DNA of 64,000 nucleotides. Source: Steroidobacter agaridevorans. GTDB lineage: Bacteria; Pseudomonadota; Gammaproteobacteria; Steroidobacterales; Steroidobacteraceae. A model generated the notes under the pieces. It had not been told where the DNA came from and ran no database searches. It saw nothing but the letters and a program-made list of their open reading frames with translations. Positions 9,401 through 17,896 of the stretch are shown one piece after another (positions within the stretch are counted from its first letter, which is position 1; each line of letters opens with the position of its first letter). The position numbers and the translations under genes were made by a program. Location of the stretch: positions 72,668 through 136,667 of the forward strand of contig NZ_BLJO01000006.1 in NCBI RefSeq assembly GCF_009932555.1, written 5' to 3'.

Positions 9401-10073
9401 CGGCGTCGAAGCGGTGCGCGCCTGCGAAGAAACAACGTTCGATCTGATTCTCATGGACCTGCAGATGCCGGTGATGGATGGCATCACCGCGACGCTGCGC
9501 ATCCGCGAACGCGAGACTGGCGACGGCCGGCCGCATGCGCCCATCGTGGCGCTGACGGCAAATGCCATGGCCAGCCAGCTGGAGCGCTGCATGGAAGCGG
9601 GCATGAACGCCTTCCTCACCAAACCTTTGGAAATCCCCCGCTTGCACGAAACATTGACCAAGTTCGGCCTGCGTATCACGGCCGAGGAAACATCGGCGCA
9701 AGTCGATGTGGCGACAAACGTTCCGGTCCATTTGTCACGGCTCAACGAGCTGACGGATGGCGATCCGGAATTCACCCGGGAGCTGGTAGCAACGTTCATT
9801 GCCAGTGGCGAGCAGGCGCTGGATGAAGCGCGCGCCGCACTGGCCGCGCTCGATCGGACTGGCTTGAGCCGTATCGCGCATAAGTTGAAAGGCGCCAGCG
9901 CAAATGTGCACGCCGAGCCGTTGCGCAACTTGTCGCACATGCTGGAGGCGCAAGCCTCGAGTCTGGATCAGCAACGATTGGGCGAACTGGTCGCGCAGCT
10001 GGCGACGGAACTGGAGCGCGCGAAGGAATTTCTGACTCAGTACGCGCCGGACCCGATGGCCAAGGCGGGCTGA
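6405..10073 (+). CDS. Large hybrid sensor kinase: TM-PAS(x4)-HisKA-HATPase-REC-REC-HPt
   Basis: The 1222-residue product has one membrane segment near residues 8-27 and no periplasmic loop, so it is a tethered cytoplasmic sensor. Four PAS-like regions follow to about residue 555, several with PAC ends such as LRLLGVSWDITKEIE and LRLSGSLQDVTEARS. The HisKA box FLANVSHEIRTPMNG holds His578. The HATPase domain has the N box SNAIKFT and DTGIGI. Two receivers have acceptors Asp871 (LADHRMHDMDG, where His replaces the usual Pro) and Asp1018 (LMDLQMPVMDG). The HPt His is near residue 1159 (RIAHKLKGAS). The frame extends up to 6354, but ATG 6405 gives the membrane anchor directly. It is a complete His-Asp-His phosphorelay; no dedicated output regulator is adjacent. 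It converges on the GGDEF gene with no gap. Confidence 0.93.
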   Translation: MVQFDVTHLASIALGALLGAAALWAYWRLRGRLRKSDELEEDALRAELKLATDIAGIGVWRLDVATRRVLSDPTLQRMLGIEALLEDGMLPVHPDDRERTGQEINAQVDGPNQGGSVRTRIVHPDGRIRHIHTHFRKLPHSSPAHPRGELIGVTRDITEEVEHASQQQMLAVRLNMATEAANISCWEIDSKARRFAWIENPLCNLFGDTPDLSLDAYLDKLHPDDRDEIEAVVARARAQGEERISYRYRIRGADGRLLNMQTHARVLSTDDGYLRLLGVSWDITKEIEAADRLQQQTQMLREVEKRLERASLSSSEGHWEKDLVHGRMWFSSSYHALLGYEDGELDTTSAQVEALVHPEDIGRGRESLLHHVERGEAFDVTLRLRMKRGEYRWFRHRGMAERTEQGLAVLVAGSIQDAHEQKLAEDALRLTQQRLERAINGTQDGLWEMDADGSSWHSPRVAELLGYDSTDLPTGANFLKQCLHADDAEAVANATRLHFQQRQPYDVEIRLRTRWDDYRWYRARATAERDAHGRPLRLSGSLQDVTEARSAREALLRATEAAESANRAKSEFLANVSHEIRTPMNGIIGMTGLLLEGPLNRTQRDYAETIRSSADSLLIVINDILDFSKIEAGKLDIEALELDLRNTVEEAAVMLAFQAAAKNLELVVHIHPDVPDRVVGDPQRIRQCLLNLISNAIKFTREGEIVIEVSRVDWGDGRPRARFEVRDTGIGIAAGTLQNLFQPFVQADSSTTRHFGGTGLGLSIVRRLVQMMGGEVGAQSELNKGSCFWFTLPLSPAGLQALPAPAPALVLSRVGRRVLVVDDNETNRRVIAGQLMHAGFEVSLAAGGIEAMTLLHTAAVDGQPFEVVLADHRMHDMDGATLGERINADAQLSQARLVMLTSMDGHGDIHRFAALGFAAYLTKPIRARELLECLDRVLAHDAKQWHMQSQPIVTRNTLAAHIVAAYRGTVLLVEDNAVNQKVAVRFLERMGCTVRVADNGVEAVRACEETTFDLILMDLQMPVMDGITATLRIRERETGDGRPHAPIVALTANAMASQLERCMEAGMNAFLTKPLEIPRLHETLTKFGLRITAEETSAQVDVATNVPVHLSRLNELTDGDPEFTRELVATFIASGEQALDEARAALAALDRTGLSRIAHKLKGASANVHAEPLRNLSHMLEAQASSLDQQRLGELVAQLATELERAKEFLTQYAPDPMAKAG

Positions 10074-11030
10074 TCAGTCCTGGATTTCGGTGGTGATGCG
10101 GTTCCGGCCAGCGGCCTTGCTGGCATAAACGCCGGCGTCACAACGCGCCATCAGGCTGTCGAGCGTTGCACCCTGCGGCACTTTATCCCGCCAGCCGGAC
10201 ACGCCGAAGCTGGCGGACACCGTGAATTCCTGGCCGGGCGCCTTGAACGGCTGTTCGGCAATATGTTTGCGAAGATGCTCGGCCGCATTGGCGGCATTGG
10301 CGACATTGGTCTCCGGCAGCACGATGACGAATTCCTCGCCGCCGTAGCGGGCAATCCAGTCGCTGGAGCGCACGCCGCTCTTGAGCGCGCTACCGAACCA
10401 TTTCAGCACTTCGTCGCCGGTCAGGTGGCCGTAGGTGTCGTTGATCTTCTTGAAGAAGTCGACATCGCACATGATGGCGGCGAGCTGGCGGCCATAGCGG
10501 GCCGCGCGATCGATCTCTCGCGGCAGTTGTTCCATCAGATAACGACGGTTGTATACGCCGGTCAGCGGGTCCGTGATCGACAGCCGCCGGTTTTCTTCAT
10601 TCGCGGCGCGCAGCGAACGTTCCAACGTGACGATGCGGCGGCCGGTATTGAGCCGCGCGATCAGCTCCGGCTCGACCACCGGCTTGATCAGATAATCGTC
10701 GGCGCCGGATTGCAGGCCGGCGACCAGGTGCTCGATGGCATCGCGCGAAGTGAGCAGGATGATGTAAGTGTAGCCCCGCTCCTTGGAGCGCAACGCCCGG
10801 CACAGCGCCACGCCGTCCATCTCCGGCATCTCCCAGTCGGTGATCATCAACGGGAAATCGCCCTGTTCCAGCTTGGCGAGCGCCTCGCGGCCGTTGGCCG
10901 CCATCTCGACCTCATAACCGCCACGCTTGAGCAGCCGCGCCATGATCAGGCGCTGCGTCGGCTCGTCATCGACGAGCAGAATCCGCCAGGCTGGTTGCGC
11001 GGAGGAGGTCTCGGAGGGGGTTGCAGACAT
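10074..11030 (-). CDS. Response regulator with GGDEF output (diguanylate cyclase)
   Basis: This 318-residue protein joins a receiver (VDDEPTQRL, acceptor Asp65 in MITDWEMPEMDG, Lys in DDYLIKPV) to a GGDEF domain. The active-site motif is GGEEF at residues 230-234, a functional variant. The RxxD inhibitory site (RSSD, 221-224) precedes it at the standard spacing, so product feedback is expected. ITDPLTGVYNRRYL and DVDFFKKINDTYGH are the usual substrate and metal motifs. It should make cyclic di-GMP from two GTP when phosphorylated (PleD/WspR-like). ATG 11030 was chosen over a start 19 codons upstream because the extra residues are non-conserved. The upstream region holds a near-consensus CRP site. 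Confidence 0.93.
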   Translation of the reverse strand: MSATPSETSSAQPAWRILLVDDEPTQRLIMARLLKRGGYEVEMAANGREALAKLEQGDFPLMITDWEMPEMDGVALCRALRSKERGYTYIILLTSRDAIEHLVAGLQSGADDYLIKPVVEPELIARLNTGRRIVTLERSLRAANEENRRLSITDPLTGVYNRRYLMEQLPREIDRAARYGRQLAAIMCDVDFFKKINDTYGHLTGDEVLKWFGSALKSGVRSSDWIARYGGEEFVIVLPETNVANAANAAEHLRKHIAEQPFKAPGQEFTVSASFGVSGWRDKVPQGATLDSLMARCDAGVYASKAAGRNRITTEIQD

Positions 11031-11190
11031 CGCCGGGGATCGTACCCGGTGACGGCTTCTGCCGCAAAGCGCAGCTGCGGCACTCAATCACATTTGCGGC
11101 CATCCCCAGCCGGCTACGCCAGGGCCCTTATCCAAAGTTAGATACGATCTGCGACCGCGTTCACCGTTGCCGAATCATCGCGCGGTCGCG

Positions 11191-11206
11191 TGCGAAAGAG
11201 GTCACA
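11191..11206. promoter_or_regulatory. CRP/Clp-type site with one mismatch
   Basis: TGCGAAAGAGGTCACA differs from TGTGA-N6-TCACA by one base. It lies in the 189-base gap between the DUF4097 gene stop and the GGDEF gene, about 160 bases upstream of the latter's ATG at 11030. Together with the perfect sites at 6238 and 19625 it suggests that a CRP-family protein touches several genes of this signalling region. Confidence 0.4.
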
Positions 11207-11219
11207 TTCCTTTGCCAGT

Positions 11220-12119
11220 CTAACGCTTACAGATCATCACACCGCCGTTGAGCGTTTTGACCCGCACGCGCCCGTCGCCCTTGCCTTCCGTGAAACGCAG
11301 CTCGTTGCCGGGGCCGTATTCCCGGCTGCGGCTCGGCTTGGGCCCGAAGCAGTTGTCGATATCGCCATTGAACGTTTCAATATCGAACTCGGCGTTGACC
11401 TGGCCGCGCAAGTTGAAATGCAGGTCGCCGTTGATCGCTTCGGCATCGATGCGCACATCGTCGCCCAGCGCGGCGGTCAGATTCAGATCGCCATTGGTCG
11501 TCTTGATCCGGCCGCGATCGAGCCGGTCGAGCGCCACCGTCATGTCGCCGGAGACGGTATTCAAATCCAGCTCCGGGCCGCCCTTGTTGATTTCCAGATC
11601 GCCGCTCACCGTGGTGGCCCGCACCTGGCCTTTGCCCTCGCCATGCGCCCGGATGTCGCCGCTGACGGTTTTGACTTCCAGATCGCCCGGGCCGAAATCG
11701 GTATCGATGCCGCCGCTGACCGACTGCAGGCGCTGCGAGCCGCGCACACTCTTGATCATCTGATCGGCGCTGACCGTGTTGATGATCAGGCCGCTGCCCT
11801 GGGGCACTCGGATTCTCAGATCGCTCGAGCCGGACGAGCTGCCGCCCCGTGGCAGCACGACTTTGATCAGGGTGCGCTGGCCGTCGCTGCGGAAATCCAG
11901 CCGCTCGACGCTGCTGCCGAGCTCGCCGTCGACTTTCACTTCGGCGCGATCCCAGCCGGTGACTTCGACCGTGCCGGCGACATTGACGATCTCCACCTCG
12001 CCGCGCGCATCGGCCGGCAAAGTTTTGGAAATTTCTTCGGCACCGGCGTGCGATGCCGCCGCCGTCAGCATGGCCATGGCCAGGGCAGCTCGCAGCGCTG
12101 CTGACATGGGGGCGTTCAT
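11220..12119 (-). CDS. Secreted DUF4097 beta-solenoid protein
   Basis: The 299-residue product has a Sec signal peptide (AALRAALAMAMLTAAASHAGA) and a repetitive beta-rich body. Short turns recur about every 20 residues: TVSGDI, TVSGDLE, TVSGDMT, TTNGDLN, AINGDLH, TFNGDI, TLNGGVM. This is the DUF4097/DUF4098 putative-adhesin pattern, expected to fold as a right-handed beta-solenoid at the cell surface or in the periplasm. It is the third gene of an ECF sigma/anti-sigma operon; its ATG overlaps the TGA of the gene before it. It may be an envelope sensor or a structural output of that sigma factor. No enzymatic residues stand out. Confidence 0.85.
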   Translation of the reverse strand: MNAPMSAALRAALAMAMLTAAASHAGAEEISKTLPADARGEVEIVNVAGTVEVTGWDRAEVKVDGELGSSVERLDFRSDGQRTLIKVVLPRGGSSSGSSDLRIRVPQGSGLIINTVSADQMIKSVRGSQRLQSVSGGIDTDFGPGDLEVKTVSGDIRAHGEGKGQVRATTVSGDLEINKGGPELDLNTVSGDMTVALDRLDRGRIKTTNGDLNLTAALGDDVRIDAEAINGDLHFNLRGQVNAEFDIETFNGDIDNCFGPKPSRSREYGPGNELRFTEGKGDGRVRVKTLNGGVMICKR

Positions 12120-12724
12120 AGATCGGTCCTCACGGGATGGGAAACAGGCACTTCGCTAACGTCGGCGAGCAGCTGCAGCTCGCGCTGATAGGTGGACATC
12201 AACAGATCCTGCAGCAGCGGATCGGAGGGATTCTCGGCCAGCGTCGCGGATATCTCGTTGGCCGCGTGACGCAGGTCGGCGAGGTTGCGCTCGAGCTTGG
12301 CGCGGGTCGATGGCGGCAGCGTCTTCATGCGCGCCTCGAAGCTCGCATCCAGCTCCGAGCGGGCCTTCATATAATCGGCGCCCAACGCCTCGGTGCCGAA
12401 GCTCACCGGCATTGCATTCAACGGTGCAGTGGCCGTCGGCACGGGCTGTTGAGCGACCTGCACGGCGGCGTCCTTCTCCATGGAGCTGCGCGTAAGTACA
12501 AACGTAGTGAGGGACGTGGCGAGCACAAGAAGCACCCCCGCGGCCATTTGAAACCAGCGCGTCGACGAGAAATGCACGACCGGCGCGCTGTCGGTGACGA
12601 TGGGCGTCTTGCCGATCTCGGCTTGAATGCCCTGCCACAGATCGCGCTCGGGCTGCACGTCCTTCGGCAGGGCCGCCAGCATCTGGCTCAACGGATCGTC
12701 AGGCTTGTTTGCTTGATTACTCAT
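12116..12724 (-). CDS. Membrane-anchored anti-sigma-like protein
   Basis: This 202-residue protein has a cytoplasmic N-terminus of about 55 residues (MSNQANKPDDPLSQMLAALP), one membrane segment near residues 57-78 (WFQMAAGVLLVLATSLTTFV) and a periplasmic helical domain. The topology and the position right after an ECF sigma gene fit an anti-sigma factor. No HxxxCxxC zinc motif is present, so it is not a ZAS-type. The ATG at 12722-12724 lies inside the end of the sigma gene, an eight-base overlap, indicating translational coupling. Longer upstream starts run through the sigma gene and were discarded. Anti-sigma activity is inferred, not shown by a recognised domain. Confidence 0.75.
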   Translation of the reverse strand: MSNQANKPDDPLSQMLAALPKDVQPERDLWQGIQAEIGKTPIVTDSAPVVHFSSTRWFQMAAGVLLVLATSLTTFVLTRSSMEKDAAVQVAQQPVPTATAPLNAMPVSFGTEALGADYMKARSELDASFEARMKTLPPSTRAKLERNLADLRHAANEISATLAENPSDPLLQDLLMSTYQRELQLLADVSEVPVSHPVRTDL

Positions 12725-13316
12725 CGTCCGCCTCCGCCGCCAGGCCCATGCGCTCGCGTAACAACTTTCGTCCGCGATGCAGTTGCGCCTTGCAAGTGCC
12801 GACTGCGATGCCGAGCATGTCGGCGCATTCTTCGTGGCTGTAACCGTACACAGCCTGCAATACGACCACGTGACGCGCACCCTCGGGCAAGGTGGTGAGC
12901 GCGCGCTCCAGATCCATCACCTGGCCCGCGTCGAGCTCTCGGGCGCCGTCGCCCGGCTCCGCGATGGCGTTCTCGATCGCATCTTCGTTGGATTCGGAGC
13001 GCGTGCCGTGATTCCGGCCATGGCTCAGCACCTCGTTCACCGCGATCCGGTGCAGCCAGGTGCCGAACGAGCTGCGGCCCTCGAAGGCCTGCAGGCTCCG
13101 CCACGCTCTGATGAATGTCTGTTGCACGCAATCCTCCGCCACGTCCCGCCGCCGCGTCATCCGCAGGCACAGGCCCATTACTTTGCCGCTGTGGGTGCGA
13201 TACAGGCGCTCGAACGCGCGCGTATCGCCACCCCGGGCAGCCGTAACCAGGCTCGCGTCGGAGAGCAGGGGGTCCGCTACTGGGACCGATTCGTTGGCGC
13301 CAGCGCCGTATTGCAA
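12717..13316 (-). CDS. ECF-family RNA polymerase sigma factor
   Basis: The 199-residue product has sigma region 2 (AFERLYRTHSGKVMGLCLRM, DVAEDCVQQTFIRAWRSLQA, SSFGTWLHRIAVNEVL) and region 4 (LPEGARHVVVLQAVYGYSHE, ADMLGIAVGTCKAQLHRGRK). These are the core and promoter-binding parts of an ECF sigma. The start is TTG at 13314-13316, supported by GGAGAGG about five bases upstream. Downstream lie a membrane anti-sigma-like protein and a DUF4097 protein, a common operon type answering envelope stress. An inverted repeat at 13389-13421 may be part of its promoter control. Confidence 0.93.
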   Translation of the reverse strand: MQYGAGANESVPVADPLLSDASLVTAARGGDTRAFERLYRTHSGKVMGLCLRMTRRRDVAEDCVQQTFIRAWRSLQAFEGRSSFGTWLHRIAVNEVLSHGRNHGTRSESNEDAIENAIAEPGDGARELDAGQVMDLERALTTLPEGARHVVVLQAVYGYSHEECADMLGIAVGTCKAQLHRGRKLLRERMGLAAEADDE

Positions 13317-13388
13317 GTTGCCCTCTCCACTCCGTTCGCGTGTTACGTCCGCCTTTGTTGAGTTCGATGCGGCGGAGGCCCGGATGGT

Positions 13389-13423
13389 TTAACCCAGGGG
13401 TAGTCGGATGATTACCTGGGTAA
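13389..13423. promoter_or_regulatory. Inverted repeat upstream of the ECF sigma operon
   Basis: ACCCAGG (13392-13398) and CCTGGGT (13415-13421) form a perfect 7-bp inverted repeat with a 16-base spacer. Flanking TTA/TAA nearly extends the symmetry. It lies about 75-105 bases upstream of the sigma start. The centre-to-centre distance of about two helical turns suits a dimeric regulator. The regulator is unknown. Confidence 0.4.
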
Positions 13424-13486
13424 GAGCTTAACAGTAATGAGGTTTTTGTCAGAATCCGCCGGCCGGGGACAGTGCCGGCCGCAGGG

Positions 13487-14683
13487 CTATTTTTGCTTGC
13501 TGTTCCATTCGCGCACGGCGATTTCCAGCGCCGTGCCGGCCATGGGACGGCCGATGAAATAGCCTTGGGCGCGGTCGCAGCCGACCGAGTCGAGAAAGTC
13601 CAGGACCTCCTGGGATTCGACGCCCTCGGCGCAGGCGGTCAAGCGCAGTTTGTGAGCGAGCAGGACCATGGTCTCGACCATCGTCCTCGCATCTTCGTGG
13701 GCAAACACATCGCGCACGAACGAGGTGTCGATTTTCAGCTCGCTGAAGGGCATCAGGTACAGCTGCTTCAGCGACGAGTAGCCGGTGCCGAAGTCGTCGA
13801 TGGACAGGCCGAAGTTCTTCACGCGCATGCGGGTCAGCACGTCCATGGTCGTGCCCGGGTCGAACATGGCGGCGCTTTCGGTTACTTCGAAAATAATGCG
13901 TCGCGCATCGGCGCCGACCTGCGTCGCCATGCGGGCGACCTGATCGGGGAACGCGAGGTCGTTCAACAGCTGGGGCGAAAGATTGATCGCCACCGATAAC
14001 TGCAGGCCAACGGCATCCCAGGCGCGGCATTGAGACAGCGCCGTTTCCAGCACCTGTTCGGTGAGCCGACGGATCAGACCGTTCTTCTCGGCCAGCGGGA
14101 TGAAACGAACCGGCGACACAAAGCCCAGCGATGGATGATTCCAACGCGCCAGCGCTTCCACGCCTTCGACGATCCAGCGATTCGGCGCGAGACGCGTCGC
14201 CTTGGGCTGGTAGTGAACGATGATCTCGCGCTTATCGAGCGCTGCGGTCAGCGCCGCGGCGCTGATCGGCGTATCGCTGCTCAAACATTGGCGCAGCGTC
14301 GCTTCGAGATCCGCGAGCAGGATCGGCTTTTGAAGCGCGCCCAACATCTGCAGGCCATGGGCCTTGCCGATCTGTTGAGCCGTCTGCAGCACTCGCTGAT
14401 CCATGCCGCTGGCGACCAGGATCTGTGCCTTGCTGCCGCGCTCGCCCAGGTAACGCAACAGCTCGATGCCATCGGCGCCGGGCATCTGCAGATCGAGCAC
14501 TACCACCGAGGGCTGGAATTCCTGCACGGCGCGTCGGAACGCTTCCGGATCGGTGACGCCCTTGGATTCGAAGCCAAGACCGGCCGCGGCCTCCGAGATG
14601 AACTCGCAGAGGTCGGGCTGATCGTCGATGACCAGCAGTTTGTTGGTTTGATCAGGCGACACGAGCCTCCCTATCGAGGACAT
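13487..14683 (-). CDS. Response regulator with EAL output (cyclic di-GMP phosphodiesterase), copy A
   Basis: The 398-residue product joins a receiver (VIDDQPDL, acceptor Asp64 in VVLDLQMPGADG, Lys119) to an EAL domain. The expected metal and catalytic motifs are all present: EAL at 176-178 (VEGVEALARW), Asn in INLSP, Glu in FEVTES, the Asp pair in SIDDFGTGYSS, Lys in ELKID, Glu in CAEGVES and Gln in AQGYFIG. It should hydrolyse cyclic di-GMP to pGpG under receiver control. The gene starts inside the last 32 bases of the hybrid kinase gene before it, so kinase and regulator are probably coupled. It is a close paralogue of the protein at 21986-23203, sharing for example ASGMDQRVL. Confidence 0.94.
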   Translation of the reverse strand: MSSIGRLVSPDQTNKLLVIDDQPDLCEFISEAAAGLGFESKGVTDPEAFRRAVQEFQPSVVVLDLQMPGADGIELLRYLGERGSKAQILVASGMDQRVLQTAQQIGKAHGLQMLGALQKPILLADLEATLRQCLSSDTPISAAALTAALDKREIIVHYQPKATRLAPNRWIVEGVEALARWNHPSLGFVSPVRFIPLAEKNGLIRRLTEQVLETALSQCRAWDAVGLQLSVAINLSPQLLNDLAFPDQVARMATQVGADARRIIFEVTESAAMFDPGTTMDVLTRMRVKNFGLSIDDFGTGYSSLKQLYLMPFSELKIDTSFVRDVFAHEDARTMVETMVLLAHKLRLTACAEGVESQEVLDFLDSVGCDRAQGYFIGRPMAGTALEIAVREWNSKQK

Positions 14684-17051
14684 GGCGAATCCGCATAGCC
14701 AGATCTTCGTTGCGATAGGGTTTATGGATTACATCCGACGACGTGAGCCCCGCAGTCCCCGCGAGCACGGCGTTGTCGGCATAGCCGGTAGTAAAGAGCA
14801 CATCGATGTCCGGGCGCAATTCCCGGGCGCGCTTGGCCAGCGCCGGCCCGAGCATGCCACCGGGCATCATCACATCGGTGAACAACAGATCGATGCGCTC
14901 CGGTCCGGACAGAATGCGCACGGCCGCCGCGCCATTGGCAGCAGCGAGCGCGCGATAACCAAGCTGAGTCAGCGCAGTCACGACGGTGTCGCGCAGGTCG
15001 GCGTCGTCCTCGACCACCAGAATGGTCTCGGTGCCGCCCGGCGCAGCCCGCGTGACGATGGTGTCTTCGCGAGCCGATTGTTCCTCTTGCGAGCGCGGCA
15101 GGAAGATGGTCACCGTCGTGCCGACACCGACCGTGCTTTCGATCGTTGCGATGCCGCCCGCCTGCTCAGCGAAGCTGTGAACCATCGCGAGGCCCAGGCC
15201 GCTGCCCTTGCCCGATTCCTTGGTCGTGAAGAACGGCTCGAACCCGCGCTTGAGCACTTCCGCTTCCATGCCGACGCCGTTGTCGTTGACGCTGATGGCC
15301 ACGAAGTCGCCCGGCTCGATGGAGGGATACTCGGCGCAGAACTTGGCGTCGAGCGTGACGTTCTGGGTGCGCACCGTGAGGCGGCCGCCCTGAGGCATGG
15401 CGTCGCGCGCATTGATGGCCAGATTCAAGATCGCGTTCTCGAACTGGCCCGGATCGGCGCTGGTGTGCCACAGATCATGGGCCTGGATCATACGCACTTC
15501 GATGGATTCGCCAATGGTGCGCTGGACCAGCTCGCTCAGGCCCGACAGCTGACGATTCAGATCGAGCACCGCCGGCTCGAGGATCTGCCGACGCGCAAAC
15601 GCGAGCAAACGACGCGTCAGATCGGCGCCACGCGCAGCAGCGCGCATGGCCGTGTGAACTTTTCTCGCCAGGGTCGGCGTCTCTGCGACGCTGCGATCGA
15701 GCAGCTGCAAGTTGCCGATGACCACGCCGAGCAGATTGTTGAAGTCGTGCGCGATGCCGCCGGTGAGCTGGCCGATCGCTTCCATCTTCTGCGCCTGCAT
15801 GAGACGCCCTTCGAGGCGCTTCTGCTCGGTGAGGTCGTAGACGATGGAGAAGAAGCCCAGCACTTCGCCGTTCGGGCCCATCTGCGGCACGAAATGATTC
15901 TGCCATTCGCGATGCCGGCCGTTGCGCACGCCACTCTGCGTGACGCGCACGAACTCTCCGGCCATGACCTTCCTGATCAGCGGCTCGACTTCGGCGAACT
16001 GCTCCTCGCTGATGCTGTCGCGTAACGGCCGGCCCAGCACCGCATCGGCGGGCTGTGCAACCCATTCTTCCAGCGCCTTGTTCACATACGTCACGATCAT
16101 GCTCGAGTTGACGTAGGTCACCGGCGTCGGCACGGCATTCAACGTCAGCTCGAAGAAATCGCGCGTCTCGCGCAACTTGCGCTCGGCGCTGACCAGGTCG
16201 GTGACGTCCTGGATCGTGCCATGCAGACGCACGGTGTTGCCGCCGCGCCGCTCGGCTTTGACGATGCTTCTGACCCAGAGCTGGCGGCCGCGCGCACTGG
16301 TCATTCGTAACAGCAGATCGGACGGCAGGCCCGCGTCGATGGCCATGCGCTCGGCGCTCTGCATTTTCAAGCGGTCTTCGGGATGGAAGAACGCACGATG
16401 CGCCTCGACATCGATCAGATGCCCGACCGGCAGATCGTGGATGGCGTACAGCGCCTCGGTCCAATGCAATTGTTTGCTGGTGACGTCGTATTCCCAGCCG
16501 CCGATCTTGGCGGTGGCCTGCATGTCCTTGAGCAGGTTGTCGAGCCGCACGCGCTCGCCGATGTCACGGAACACCAGCACGGTGCCGACTGACGCGCCTT
16601 CTTCGGTCACCGGCAGAATTTTGTATTCGACCGGACGGAACGTGCCGTTCTTCCGGCGCAACAACGCGCCGACGCCGCGCATGATGTCGGTCGTGTAACG
16701 CACGCGACGGACAGGATCCGTGCGCGAATCGCCGTCCTCTTGAGTATTGATGAGCACGCGATAGTCGAGGCCGGCCAGCTCCTCGGGCTCGTAGCCGAGC
16801 ATCTTGGCCGCCGCCGGATTCGCGTAACGGACATGACCGACGTTATCGAGCTCGAGCACGCCCTCGCCCGAGCCCTCGACGATGGATTGGTTGCGTCGAT
16901 TGGCGGCCGTGAGTTGGGCGTGACGTCGGCGCAGTCGGCTGCGGAGCTTGCCCAGCAACGCAAGAGAAATAATCGCCGGCACCAGGCCGAGGGCGACGCC
17001 CACGGCCAGGCTGACGAGATTCCCGCCGAGCAGTCCTTGCAATGAGTTCAT
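14652..17051 (-). CDS. PAS hybrid histidine kinase with C-terminal receiver, copy A
   Basis: This 799-residue protein has one N-terminal membrane segment (about 12-35) and three PAS regions (about 55-165, 180-285, 300-415). The HisKA box has His435 ([18 protein letters not shown]), and the HATPase domain has [14 protein letters not shown] and [12 protein letters not shown]. The C-terminal receiver has acceptor Asp726 ([11 protein letters not shown]). The IAHDFNNLL kinase type with its own receiver is typical of PAS-rich soluble-ligand or redox sensors. The REC-EAL gene follows with a 32-base overlap, so that phosphodiesterase is the likely partner. The stop of an upstream NarL regulator gene is 26 bases before its start. 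Confidence 0.92.
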   Translation of the reverse strand: MNSLQGLLGGNLVSLAVGVALGLVPAIISLALLGKLRSRLRRRHAQLTAANRRNQSIVEGSGEGVLELDNVGHVRYANPAAAKMLGYEPEELAGLDYRVLINTQEDGDSRTDPVRRVRYTTDIMRGVGALLRRKNGTFRPVEYKILPVTEEGASVGTVLVFRDIGERVRLDNLLKDMQATAKIGGWEYDVTSKQLHWTEALYAIHDLPVGHLIDVEAHRAFFHPEDRLKMQSAERMAIDAGLPSDLLLRMTSARGRQLWVRSIVKAERRGGNTVRLHGTIQDVTDLVSAERKLRETRDFFELTLNAVPTPVTYVNSSMIVTYVNKALEEWVAQPADAVLGRPLRDSISEEQFAEVEPLIRKVMAGEFVRVTQSGVRNGRHREWQNHFVPQMGPNGEVLGFFSIVYDLTEQKRLEGRLMQAQKMEAIGQLTGGIAHDFNNLLGVVIGNLQLLDRSVAETPTLARKVHTAMRAAARGADLTRRLLAFARRQILEPAVLDLNRQLSGLSELVQRTIGESIEVRMIQAHDLWHTSADPGQFENAILNLAINARDAMPQGGRLTVRTQNVTLDAKFCAEYPSIEPGDFVAISVNDNGVGMEAEVLKRGFEPFFTTKESGKGSGLGLAMVHSFAEQAGGIATIESTVGVGTTVTIFLPRSQEEQSAREDTIVTRAAPGGTETILVVEDDADLRDTVVTALTQLGYRALAAANGAAAVRILSGPERIDLLFTDVMMPGGMLGPALAKRARELRPDIDVLFTTGYADNAVLAGTAGLTSSDVIHKPYRNEDLAMRIRHVLDREARVA

Positions 17052-17077
17052 TTATTGCGCGGTCGCGCGCGAGGCTC

Positions 17078-17800
17078 TCAAGGCTTCGCGCCCGGCTCCC
17101 TCCCGGCATACCAGTTGACCGCGTACTGCATCAGTTGGGCCGAAGTGCGCAACGAGAGCTTGCGTTTGATGCGTTGACGATGCGATTCCACGGTCTTCAC
17201 GCTGAGATTCAAAGCTTCTGCGGTCTGTCGCGTCGACAGGCCCTTGCCGATCATGTGCAGCACCTGCAGCTCACGATTGGTCAGGCTGTCGACCGGATTC
17301 GAGGAGATGTACGCCCCACCCGAGGCGAACTTCTCGATCATGCTGTTGCCGACGGCTTCGCTCACATAGATGCCGCCATCGAGCACGCGCCGGAGCGCGA
17401 TCAGGAACTGGTCCGAGGCCGCCTGTTTCATGATGTAACCGTTCGCGCCCGCCGAGAGCATGCGTTCCGCATAGATCGCCTCGTCGTGCATCGACAACAC
17501 GAGCAGAGGAAGCGCCGGGTAGTGAGCGCGCGCGTCCTTCACCAATTCCAGGCCATCGCCCTGCTTGAGCGAGACGTCCACGATCACGGCATCCGGCTCC
17601 TGCTCGCGAATCATCGACTTTGCTTCGCGGGCCGTCTCGGCTTCACCGCACACTTCCAGATCCGCCTCCGCTTCGATCAAACGCCGCAGTCCCTGACGCA
17701 CGATGGGATGGTCGTCGACGATCAGCACGCGGCGCTTCTGGTCCTTGGACATACCGGGGGGCTTATGTGCCGGTTTGAACAGAGAAGGCCCAACGCTCAT
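17078..17800 (-). CDS. NarL/FixJ-type response regulator, copy A
   Basis: The 240-residue regulator has a receiver (RVLIVDDHPIVRQGLRRLIE, acceptor in AVIVDVSLKQGDG, Lys in GYIMKQA) and a LuxR-type helix-turn-helix (LTNRELQVLHMIGKGLSTRQ, LNLSVKTVESHRQRIKRKL). ATG 17800 was chosen because AGGAG sits eight bases upstream; a GTG nine bases earlier would place AGGAG too close. The kinase gene at 17897-19378 lies directly upstream on the same strand and is the probable partner. About 17 residues precede the receiver, more than usual. Targets are unknown. Confidence 0.92.
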   Translation of the reverse strand: MSVGPSLFKPAHKPPGMSKDQKRRVLIVDDHPIVRQGLRRLIEAEADLEVCGEAETAREAKSMIREQEPDAVIVDVSLKQGDGLELVKDARAHYPALPLLVLSMHDEAIYAERMLSAGANGYIMKQAASDQFLIALRRVLDGGIYVSEAVGNSMIEKFASGGAYISSNPVDSLTNRELQVLHMIGKGLSTRQTAEALNLSVKTVESHRQRIKRKLSLRTSAQLMQYAVNWYAGREPGAKP

Positions 17801-17896
17801 TGCACTCACTCCTGCTACTTATACTGGTCGAAAGCGGCCGAGGCCCTTTCGACAACGTCCGGCAAAAGGCGCGACTTTTGCCGGACTACAACCTGT

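Noticed and set aside
11031-11219. Search for a cyclic di-GMP (GEMM) riboswitch near the cyclase and other signalling genes
   Set aside because: The conserved GEMM sequence blocks were not seen in this gap or in the other intergenic regions of the island.
13451-13484. GC-rich GGCCGG/CCGGCC palindromes after the copy A EAL gene as terminator
   Set aside because: The stem is only about 7 bp with an 8-base loop and no T-run follows on the minus strand.
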